A stretch of 5,054 bases of DNA from an uncultured Erysipelotrichaceae bacterium (GTDB taxonomy: Bacteria > Bacillota_I > Bacilli_A > Erysipelotrichales > Coprobacillaceae). The translations under genes and the position numbers were made by a program. The notes under the pieces were generated by a model. The model had not been told where the DNA came from, did no database searches, and saw only the letters and a list, made by a program, of their open reading frames with translations. Positions within the stretch are counted from its first letter, which is position 1; each line of letters opens with the position of its first letter. The stretch lies in NCBI GenBank assembly GCA_945981915.1, contig CAMFRJ010000129.1:1-5054 (forward strand), in the 5' to 3' direction. Shown piece by piece: positions 1-5,054 of this stretch.

Positions 1-11
1 TAAGAGACAGG

Positions 12-17
12 TATAAT
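12..17 (+). promoter_or_regulatory. -10 box of the probable operon promoter
   Basis: A perfect TATAAT lies 54 nt upstream of the regulator start codon. The matching -35 element would fall left of the window edge, so the promoter is only half visible. If it is real, transcription would start near position 24 and the leader would be about 48 nt, placing the two GTTT-N8-AAAC palindromes at and just after the start site. The hexamer is seen directly; its use as a promoter is inferred, and in AT-rich DNA such a hexamer can occur by chance. Confidence 0.5.
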
Positions 18-23
18 AATGTT

Positions 24-60
24 GTTTAATAAATAAAACAAAAAGTTTCTTTAAATAAAC
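24..60. promoter_or_regulatory. Candidate operator: two GTTT-N8-AAAC palindromes
   Basis: Two 16-bp inverted repeats share the same frame, GTTT-N8-AAAC. One is at 24-39 (GTTTAATAAATAAAAC) and the other at 45-60 (GTTTCTTTAAATAAAC). The second is palindromic in seven of its eight base pairs. Their centres are 21 bp apart, about two helical turns, so two bound dimers would lie on the same face of the DNA. They sit between the -10 box and the ribosome binding site of an XRE-type regulator, a normal place for an autoregulatory operator. The repeats are seen directly; binding by the adjacent regulator is inferred. The AT-rich background makes short AAAC/GTTT matches fairly easy to find. Confidence 0.4.
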
Positions 61-66
61 AGGAGG
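61..66 (+). promoter_or_regulatory. Ribosome binding site of the regulator gene
   Basis: A full AGGAGG Shine-Dalgarno sequence is separated by 5 nt from the ATG at 72. It fixes that codon as the start of the XRE-cupin gene and directly abuts the second leader palindrome, so a protein bound there would crowd the initiation region of the gene. Confidence 0.8.
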
Positions 67-71
67 ATCTT

Positions 72-605
72 ATGGATATTGGAGCAAAAATCAAAAGAAT
101 GCGATTAGCGAATGGATTGACGTTAGAAGAATTAGCGAATAGAAGTGAGCTGACCAAAGGCTTTTTATCACAGTTGGAAAGAGATCTAACATCTCCAAGT
201 GTAGCGACATTAGAAGATATTTTAGAAGCTTTAGGGACGAATTTGAAAGACTTTTTTTCTGAGGATGAAGAGGAACAAATTGTTTTTGGAAAGAATGATT
301 TTTTTGTAAATGCTCAAGATGATTATAAGATTTCTTATATTATTCCTAATGCTCAAAAAAATGAGATGGAACCTATTTTGATTGAGTTAAAGAAAGGAAA
401 GGAATCAATGGCTTTAGATCCTCATGAAGGAGAAGAATTTGGATATGTACTTCAGGGAAAGATAACTTTAGTTTATGGAGATGATTGTTTTGAGATGAAG
501 AAAGGTGAAACTTTTTATTTGAAAGGCAATCTAACACATTATTTAAAGAATGATAGTGATACTGTTGCTAAGGTTATTTGGGTGTCTACACCACCACTGT
601 TTTAA
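72..605 (+). CDS. XRE-family regulator with C-terminal cupin sensor
   Basis: This cytoplasmic DNA-binding regulator of 177 residues probably controls the polyamine uptake operon that it heads. Residues about 5-60 form an XRE-type helix-turn-helix: GAKIKRMRLANGLTLEELA, then the recognition-helix region LTKGFLSQLERDLTSPSV and a closing helix LEDILEALG. Residues about 100-172 form a small cupin barrel, with a motif-1-like segment around H118-E122 (HEGEEFGYVLQGK) and a motif-2-like segment GETFYLKGNLTHYL ending near H156. The length and layout match the PuuR/SinR-like XRE-cupin family (E. coli PuuR, about 185 residues, represses putrescine catabolism), and related regulators precede potABCD in other Firmicutes. 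The start is fixed by AGGAGG 5 nt upstream. Its stop codon lies 12 nt before potA and overlaps the potA ribosome binding site. The ligand cannot be read from the sequence; a polyamine or polyamine derivative is inferred from context. Confidence 0.9.
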   Translation: MDIGAKIKRMRLANGLTLEELANRSELTKGFLSQLERDLTSPSVATLEDILEALGTNLKDFFSEDEEEQIVFGKNDFFVNAQDDYKISYIIPNAQKNEMEPILIELKKGKESMALDPHEGEEFGYVLQGKITLVYGDDCFEMKKGETFYLKGNLTHYLKNDSDTVAKVIWVSTPPLF

Positions 606-610
606 AGGAG
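604..610 (+). promoter_or_regulatory. Ribosome binding site of potA
   Basis: AAAGGAG lies 7 nt before the potA ATG at 618. Its first two bases are the last two of the regulator's TAA stop. This spacing supports the chosen start and suggests ribosomes finishing the regulator can re-initiate on potA. Confidence 0.75.
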
Positions 611-617
611 AGGGAAA

Positions 618-2195
618 ATGGAAGAAAAAGTACTTATTAAATTTAGAAATGTTGTCAAGGAATTTGATGGAACGATTGTTTTAAAAGGAATTAATCTTGA
701 CATTTATGAAAATGAATTTGTGACATTATTAGGACCTAGTGGTTGTGGAAAAACGACTTTACTTCGTATTTTAGGAGGTTTTTTAGAAGCATCTGAAGGT
801 TCTGTTATTTTTGATGATGAAGATATTAAAGATCTGCCACCATATAAAAGAGAATTAAATACGGTCTTTCAAAAATATGCTTTATTTCCTCATATGAGTG
901 TCTATGAAAATATTGCATTTGGTTTAAAAATCAAAAAGATGTCGAAAGATGTTATTGAACAAAAAGTCATGAGAATGTTGAAATTGATTGGTCTAGAAGG
1001 CTATGAAAATAAAAATGTGACAACTTTATCAGGGGGACAACAACAACGTATTGCAATTGCCAGAGCCTTGGTCAATGAACCAAAAGTTTTGTTGCTTGAT
1101 GAACCATTAGGAGCTTTGGATCTTAAATTAAGAAAAGAAATGCAATATGAATTGAAACGTATTCAACAAGAAGTAGGGATTACCTTTATTTATGTTACTC
1201 ATGATCAAGAAGAAGCATTAACGATGTCTGATAAGATTGTCGTTATGAAACAAGGTGAAATTCAACAGGTAGGAACACCGCAAGAAATCTATAATGAGCC
1301 AGTCAATCGATATGTTGCAAACTTTATTGGAGAAAGCAATATCATTGCTGGAGTGATGTTAAATGATTATAGAGTGAAGTTTGATGATCATGAATTTGAC
1401 TGTGTTGATTTTGGTTTTAAAGAAAATGAAAAGGTGGATATTGTCTTAAGACCAGAGGATATTGATATTGTTCCTGTTGCAAAAGGAAAGCTAACTGGAC
1501 AGGTTTTAAGTGTTTTATTTAAAGGTGTTTGGAATGAAGTTATGATTGAAACTGTTCCTGGGACAACGGTGAGCGTGAATATGAATGTTATTAAAAATCG
1601 TGATGCCTTAAGTGAATATAGTGATGAAATGATTTCTGCAAATGATTTTTATGTTGATATTGAGGAAGTTGGATCATTAGATGATAAAGATATCATTGCC
1701 CGTGCTGATGCACAGGCATGGAAGCCTAGTGATGATAGCTATACATCTATTAATAAGATTGAACATGATCTTAAAGAAGAATTAGGAGAATATTCAGTGA
1801 CTTTTTCAACAGCATCTGGTTTATCTATTCAAAGAAAGATCATTGTTGTCGATCAGCCATTTGTTAAAAATGAAAAAGCAAATGAAGCTGTTAGTGCTTT
1901 TAATTTCTTTAAGACTGTTGATGAAATTAAAGAATCGGTTACTTTAGATACAGATTTAAAGACATGGGCAAATGCTATGGGATGGAAATTATCGAATGAA
2001 GATGAAGCTGTCGATATTTATGTCGATTATGATTTTGATCCAGAAACGATCAAAGAAGGAATTTATCAGGTTGTTTTCTCTACTGAAGGAAGAGAATTAA
2101 AAGTGCATACAACTGATTTTATTGAAGAAGGACAAGAGGTCGGTCTAACATTTGATCCTGAAGATATTCATGTTATGGAAAAGATGGAGTTTTAG
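618..2195 (+). CDS. potA: Spermidine/putrescine ABC importer ATPase PotA, with a large insert
   Basis: PotA is the cytoplasmic ATP-hydrolysing subunit that dimerises and powers polyamine import through PotB and PotC. The nucleotide-binding domain (residues about 5-240) is intact: Walker [10 protein letters not shown] at 39-47, Q-loop Gln85, signature LSGGQ at 137-141, Walker B VLLLDE at 157-162 with catalytic Glu162, D-loop GALD at 165-168, and switch His195. A C-terminal TOBE region follows, with LRPEDIDIV near 277-285 and [15 protein letters not shown] near 298-312. It resumes at the very end with [20 protein letters not shown] and the family-typical DIHVM (516-520). Between these parts, residues about 323-494 are an insertion absent from ordinary PotA (usually 350-380 residues). 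Without it the protein would be about 350 residues. The insert holds two related units described separately. The reading frame shows no sign of a frameshift. PotA is assigned over other MalK-like ATPases because of the potB and potCD neighbours and the C-terminal motif. Whether the enlarged protein is fully active cannot be seen here. Confidence 0.95.
   Translation: MEEKVLIKFRNVVKEFDGTIVLKGINLDIYENEFVTLLGPSGCGKTTLLRILGGFLEASEGSVIFDDEDIKDLPPYKRELNTVFQKYALFPHMSVYENIAFGLKIKKMSKDVIEQKVMRMLKLIGLEGYENKNVTTLSGGQQQRIAIARALVNEPKVLLLDEPLGALDLKLRKEMQYELKRIQQEVGITFIYVTHDQEEALTMSDKIVVMKQGEIQQVGTPQEIYNEPVNRYVANFIGESNIIAGVMLNDYRVKFDDHEFDCVDFGFKENEKVDIVLRPEDIDIVPVAKGKLTGQVLSVLFKGVWNEVMIETVPGTTVSVNMNVIKNRDALSEYSDEMISANDFYVDIEEVGSLDDKDIIARADAQAWKPSDDSYTSINKIEHDLKEELGEYSVTFSTASGLSIQRKIIVVDQPFVKNEKANEAVSAFNFFKTVDEIKESVTLDTDLKTWANAMGWKLSNEDEAVDIYVDYDFDPETIKEGIYQVVFSTEGRELKVHTTDFIEEGQEVGLTFDPEDIHVMEKMEF
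1584..2099 (+). other. Insertion of about 170 residues inside the PotA TOBE domain
   Basis: This in-frame segment encodes PotA residues about 323-494 and splits the C-terminal TOBE domain between the strand ending near TVSVNMNV and the strand beginning near KVHTTD. In ordinary PotA these two strands are joined by a short turn. Most of the block is accounted for by two tandem, diverged units and a linker of about 13 residues. Over residues 338-500 I count 35 acidic against 16 basic residues, so it is strongly acidic. Base composition looks like the surrounding gene, which argues against a very recent acquisition. The boundaries are estimates made by eye against remembered PotA sequences. Confidence 0.8.
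1635..1853 (+). repeat. PotA insert, repeat unit 1
   Basis: This encodes residues 340-412. Landmarks shared with unit 2 are SA-x2-F (340-344), an AxAxAWK-like block with Trp368-Lys369, and a terminal G-x-Y-x-V-x-FST strand (390-398) followed by a final beta strand ending in VVD. The pattern resembles beta-sandwich repeats seen in Gram-positive cell-surface proteins. That resemblance comes from memory of the family and has not been tested. Confidence 0.7.
1893..2117 (+). repeat. PotA insert, repeat unit 2
   Basis: This encodes residues 426-500. It carries the same landmarks as unit 1: SA-x2-F (426-430), AxAMGWK with Trp456-Lys457, and G-x-Y-x-V-x-FST (481-489). Spacing between landmarks differs by only two to three residues from unit 1. 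The two units are clearly diverged at the DNA level, so the duplication, or joint acquisition, is not recent. The last strand appears to run straight into the resumed TOBE strand (KVHTTD), so the exact edge is uncertain. Confidence 0.7.
2186..2189 (+). promoter_or_regulatory. Ribosome binding site of potB inside potA
   Basis: GGAG within the last codons of potA stands 6 nt before the potB ATG, which follows the potA TAG stop with no gap. This arrangement indicates translational coupling of the ATPase to the first permease. Confidence 0.65.
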
Positions 2196-3041
2196 ATGAA
2201 AAAGTTTTCACATTTAGCTGTTCCATACATTGTTTGGAGCATCATTATGCTTCTTTTACCAATGCTGTTGATTGTCTTTTATGCATTGACAGATAGTGGA
2301 AATGCGATTATCAATTTTAGCTTTACTTTAGAAAACTTTAGAAAATTCTTTACCGACCCAGATTTTCTATTAGTTTTATGGAGATCTTTATCAATTGCAA
2401 TCAAAACAACAGTGATTTGTATGTTGATTGGTTATCCAACAGCTTATTTTATTTCTAAATGTTCACAAAGAGTTTCTAATATACTCGTTTTAGCAATTAC
2501 TTTGCCAATGTGGATCAATATGTTGGTAAGAACGTATTCATGGATAGGTTTATTATCTGATGGAGGCGTTTTACAAACTCTTTGTAAGATATTAGGATTT
2601 GGCTCACCGCAGTTATTATATACAGAAGGGGCTGTTTTATTAGGAATGGTCTATAACTTTGTTCCTTTTATGATTTTACAGATCAATACATCATTAGCAA
2701 AGATGGATAAATCTTTATTAGAAGCTGCTGCTGATCTAGGAGCAAACAAATTTCAAGTTTTTTGGAAAATTACTTTTCCATTATCACTACCAGGTGTGAT
2801 CAGCGGAATCGCATTGGTATTCTTACCGGCTGTAAGTTCGTTTTTTATTCCTAAGCTACTTGGAGGAGGGCAATATTTCTTAATTGGAAATGTTATTGAA
2901 AATCAATTCATTACAGCAGGAGAATGGAATTTTGGTTCGGCAGTTTCTGTGATCATGGCAGTTATCATGATGATGAGTATGTATTTGGTAAGATATATAG
3001 AAAAACGTAATTCAGGACAAGAAAAGGAGAAAAAAGTATGA
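2196..3041 (+). CDS. potB: Spermidine/putrescine ABC importer permease PotB
   Basis: PotB is one of the two integral-membrane channel subunits of the polyamine importer and pairs with PotC in the cytoplasmic membrane. The 281 residues match the usual PotB length. Six hydrophobic segments are visible, at about 12-31, 67-88, 95-118, 144-165, 195-218 and 247-267. The MetI-type permease signature that docks onto the ATPase (EAA loop) is clear at about 176-204, with EAAADLGANKFQVFWKITFP and then LPGVISG. The LPMWINMLVRTYSW stretch (103-116) is characteristic of PotB. A Lys-rich tail closes the protein on the inner face. The gene starts directly after the potA stop and its own TGA overlaps the start of potCD in an ATGA. 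Assignment to PotB and not a generic type-I permease rests on these motifs plus the operon context. Confidence 0.94.
   Translation: MKKFSHLAVPYIVWSIIMLLLPMLLIVFYALTDSGNAIINFSFTLENFRKFFTDPDFLLVLWRSLSIAIKTTVICMLIGYPTAYFISKCSQRVSNILVLAITLPMWINMLVRTYSWIGLLSDGGVLQTLCKILGFGSPQLLYTEGAVLLGMVYNFVPFMILQINTSLAKMDKSLLEAAADLGANKFQVFWKITFPLSLPGVISGIALVFLPAVSSFFIPKLLGGGQYFLIGNVIENQFITAGEWNFGSAVSVIMAVIMMMSMYLVRYIEKRNSGQEKEKKV
3024..3029 (+). promoter_or_regulatory. Ribosome binding site of potCD
   Basis: AAGGAG near the end of potB is 8 nt before the ATG at 3038. It supports that start and, with the ATGA overlap, coupled synthesis of PotB and PotCD. Confidence 0.7.
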
Positions 3042-4933
3042 AGAAACAAAAACAACCTTTTTTGAAGATCCTGATGATCATGATGTTGATCTTCTTTTAT
3101 TTGCCGATTGTGTTTATGATTGTCTTTTCTTTTAATTCGAGTAAATCATTGACACATTTTACGGGATTTTCTACTCAATGGTATATCAAGATGTTAAACA
3201 ATGCTTCGATGATGGAATCGCTATATGTGACAATCATCGTAGCTTTGATTGCAACAATTGTCTCTACAATTATTGGGACAATTAGTGCGATAGGGCTTTC
3301 AAAATCTAAAAAGATTGTCCATGATTTGATTATGCAAATTAATGATTTTCCAATCATGAATCCAGAAATTGTCACAGCAATTGGATTAATGCTCTTTTTT
3401 ATCACATTAAATATTGAAAAAGGTCTATTAACAATGTTATTAGCTCATATTGCTTTTTGTATTCCTTATGTGATTTTGTCGGTTATGCCAAAGATCAGAT
3501 CGTTGGATCCTAACTTAGCTGATGCAGCAATGGATCTAGGATGTACACCTTGGCAATCTTTGATCAAAGTCATTGTTCCTCAAATTATGCCAGGTATTGT
3601 TTCAGGCGCATTGATTGCTTTTACGATGTCATTTGATGATTTTATTATTTCATATTTTGTAACAGGAAGAGGAATCAAAAACTTAAGTATTATGGTTTAT
3701 ACAATGTCGAAACGTGTTAATCCAAGCATCAATGCGATTTCGACATTGGTGGTTGTGTTGATTACGATTGTTTTGATCATTGTCAATGTTGTGCCTTTAT
3801 TGAAAGAAAAGAGAAAGACTCAAGTTACAGAAATGAAACAGAAGAAAAAAGCGCCAAAGATCATTGCTGGTGCATTAGCAATTTGTGTCTTTATCGGTGT
3901 TGTTTTCTTAGGTAAAAGTGTTTCATCAACGAAAAAATATGATGGACAAACATTGCATATCTATAACTGGGGAGAATATACTGGTGAAAATCTAATTTCT
4001 GATTTTGAAAAGAAAACAGGATGTAAAGTTGTCATGGATCTCTTTGATTCTAATGAACAGATGTATATTAAGATTGCTAATGGTGAATCTTATGATATTC
4101 TTGTTCCTAGTGATTATATGATTGAAAGATTGTTACAGGAAGATATGTTACAGCCGTTAGATGAAAATCAATTGGATTGTCTTGATGAAATATCTGATTC
4201 AGTGAAAGGATTGCCTTATGATCCTAATAATGAATATTCTATACCTTATTTTTGGGGAACAGTGGGTATTGTTTATGATAAAACAAAGGTTGATGAAAAG
4301 GATTTAGAAAAAGAAGGCTTTAATATCTTCTTGAATCAAAAATATAAAGGAGATATCTATTTATATGATTCTGAAAGAGATTCTTTTGCGATGGCTTTAA
4401 AAGGATTAGGCTATTCTATGAATACTGATGATGAAAAAGAACTGTTAGAAGCAAATAATTGGCTCTTACAATGCGTTCAAACAATGCAGCCAGAAATTGT
4501 CACTGATGAAATTATTGATAATATGGCACAAGGAAGAAAAGCTTTAGGTTTGATTTATTCTGGAGATGCGGCATATATCATGTCTGAAAATGAAGATATA
4601 GGATTTTATATGCCAAAAACAGGAACAAATATTTGGTCTGATGCGTTGGTCATCCCTAAAAATGCAACAAATGTTGAGTTAGCTCATGAATTTATTAATT
4701 ATGTTTCTAGCTATGAAGGTGCCTATGACAACTCATCTTATGTTGGTTATACATCTCCTAATAAAGAAGTCATGATTGATTTATCAAAGACAGATTATCA
4801 AGGAATTAGTGCTTATACACCAATTCGTCAAAATGATCAAGATGAAGTCTTCAAATATAATGCCAAAACAAGAAAGATATTATCTAATTATTGGAGTAAG
4901 ATTAAAATTGCTGCTTCAAATGCTCGTGGTTAA
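3038..4933 (+). CDS. potCD: PotC permease fused to PotD polyamine-binding domain
   Basis: This single protein of 631 residues combines the second channel subunit with the extracytoplasmic polyamine receptor. Residues 1-256 are PotC, with hydrophobic segments at about 8-31, 63-88, 106-124, 129-151, 183-207 and 235-256, and an EAA loop near 157-190 (ADAAMDLGCTPWQSLIKVIV). A basic stretch (256-274) and a seventh hydrophobic segment (274-292) then carry the chain outward. Residues about 303-631 are PotD, a periplasmic-binding-protein fold of two lobes: LHIYNWGEYTGENLISDFEK (306-325), the DILVPSDYM loop (353-361), and NIWSDALVIP (531-540). By comparison with E. coli PotD, Trp311, Tyr314, Ser358, Tyr360, Trp533 and Asp535 line the ligand pocket; this correspondence is from memory of the family. 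There is no lipobox, so the receptor is tethered by the membrane helix and not by a lipid. Three stops in a row (TAA TAA TGA) end the frame. Similar PotCD fusions are known in some Firmicutes. Spermidine versus putrescine preference cannot be decided. Confidence 0.94.
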   Translation: MKKQKQPFLKILMIMMLIFFYLPIVFMIVFSFNSSKSLTHFTGFSTQWYIKMLNNASMMESLYVTIIVALIATIVSTIIGTISAIGLSKSKKIVHDLIMQINDFPIMNPEIVTAIGLMLFFITLNIEKGLLTMLLAHIAFCIPYVILSVMPKIRSLDPNLADAAMDLGCTPWQSLIKVIVPQIMPGIVSGALIAFTMSFDDFIISYFVTGRGIKNLSIMVYTMSKRVNPSINAISTLVVVLITIVLIIVNVVPLLKEKRKTQVTEMKQKKKAPKIIAGALAICVFIGVVFLGKSVSSTKKYDGQTLHIYNWGEYTGENLISDFEKKTGCKVVMDLFDSNEQMYIKIANGESYDILVPSDYMIERLLQEDMLQPLDENQLDCLDEISDSVKGLPYDPNNEYSIPYFWGTVGIVYDKTKVDEKDLEKEGFNIFLNQKYKGDIYLYDSERDSFAMALKGLGYSMNTDDEKELLEANNWLLQCVQTMQPEIVTDEIIDNMAQGRKALGLIYSGDAAYIMSENEDIGFYMPKTGTNIWSDALVIPKNATNVELAHEFINYVSSYEGAYDNSSYVGYTSPNKEVMIDLSKTDYQGISAYTPIRQNDQDEVFKYNAKTRKILSNYWSKIKIAASNARG

Positions 4934-4934
4934 T

Positions 4935-4969
4935 AATGAATGGATTCTTGAATAAAGAATCCATTCATT
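4935..4969 (+). terminator. Probable intrinsic terminator of the pot operon
   Basis: A perfect 15-bp inverted repeat (4935-4949 with 4955-4969, arm AATGAATGGATTCTT) encloses a 5-nt GAATA loop. It begins right after the first potCD stop codon and includes most of the second and third. The following T-run is short (TTTT at 4968-4971, half of it in the stem), so the hairpin is strong but the U-tract is weak. It may therefore also act by stabilising the 3' end of the transcript. No comparable hairpin was seen between the operon genes. Confidence 0.7.
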
Positions 4970-4971
4970 TT

Positions 4972-5054
4972 AAAAAAGTAGTTTATATGAAAAAAATAAA
5001 AAAATTGAAAAAATATATTGAAATTATAAATTATTTAACATATAATAATAAGGC
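4972..5054. other. AT-rich intergenic segment to the right edge
   Basis: This stretch is almost entirely A and T and has no convincing gene. Its only clear structure is the TTGAAA-N17-TATAAT promoter described separately. Confidence 0.6.
5018..5046 (+). promoter_or_regulatory. Sigma-A-type promoter for a gene beyond the window
   Basis: TTGAAA (5018-5023) and TATAAT (5041-5046) are separated by exactly 17 nt, close to the ideal vegetative promoter. Transcription would begin near the last bases of the window and run rightward, so the gene served lies outside. The surrounding AT-richness raises the chance of coincidence, but both hexamers and the spacing are near consensus, and it lies just downstream of a terminator-like hairpin. 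Confidence 0.55.

Noticed and set aside
1..71. Riboswitch or RNA leader controlling the operon
   Set aside because: The visible leader is under 60 nt and very AT-rich. Its inverted repeats have no stable GC stem, and the second has no loop, so a DNA operator is more plausible than a structured RNA.
3175..3405. Minus-strand open frame of 76 codons inside potCD
   Set aside because: It lies wholly opposite the PotC membrane segments, which have strong family motifs on the plus strand. Its hydrophobic composition is the mirror of those codons, so it is a shadow frame.
3833..4933. Separate potD gene starting at internal ATG 3833
   Set aside because: The frame is continuous with PotC, and no suitable ribosome binding site precedes the ATG. 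A fused protein is the simpler reading.
5005..5030. Alternative promoter TTGAAA (5005) with TATAAA (5025)
   Set aside because: The spacer is only 14 nt, too short for a good vegetative promoter. The pair at 5018/5041 has a 17-nt spacer and a perfect -10.
4987..5054. Open frame starting ATG at 4987 and running off the right edge (MKKIKKLKKYIEIINYLTYN...)
   Set aside because: There is no Shine-Dalgarno sequence before it. The residues are what near-pure A/T sequence encodes, and it would overlap a near-consensus promoter. It cannot be excluded because it is open at the edge, but the support is too weak to call a gene.
1..5054. CRISPR array, insertion sequence, tRNA or rRNA
   Set aside because: No regularly spaced direct repeats, transposase motifs, terminal inverted repeats or tRNA-like cloverleaf were seen; the window is filled by the transport operon.

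Overview
This window is an AT-rich, tightly packed stretch of a low-G+C Gram-positive (Bacillota) chromosome. Codon use, strong AGGAGG-type ribosome binding sites and the fused PotC-PotD architecture suggest a gut Firmicute, possibly of the Erysipelotrichia. That placement is inference and the exact taxon cannot be read from the sequence.

The window holds one apparently complete plus-strand operon for polyamine (spermidine/putrescine) uptake. In order it has a short leader with a perfect -10 box and two operator-like palindromes (1-71), an XRE-cupin transcriptional regulator (72-605), the ATPase PotA (618-2195), the permease PotB (2196-3041), and a single polypeptide joining the permease PotC to the solute-binding protein PotD (3038-4933). 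A 15-bp perfect hairpin that looks like the terminator follows (4935-4969). Gene junctions are 12 nt, 0 nt and a 4-nt ATGA overlap, so the genes are probably co-transcribed and translationally coupled. A well-formed promoter at 5018-5046 probably serves a gene beyond the right edge.

How the parts should work: the PotD domain, held on the outer membrane face by a seventh transmembrane segment of PotC, captures a polyamine and passes it to the PotB/PotC channel. PotA dimers hydrolyse ATP in the cytoplasm to drive import. The XRE-cupin protein probably senses a small molecule (perhaps a polyamine or a metabolite of one) and controls the operon through the paired GTTT-N8-AAAC sites in the leader.

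The most unusual point is PotA. It is 525 residues long instead of about 350-380. The extra length is a block of about 170 residues inside the C-terminal TOBE regulatory domain, made of two diverged copies of a domain of about 75 residues. These copies resemble the beta-sandwich (Ig-like) repeats of Gram-positive surface proteins, yet here they sit in a cytoplasmic ATPase. The PotC-PotD fusion and the leader palindromes are the other observations worth checking.
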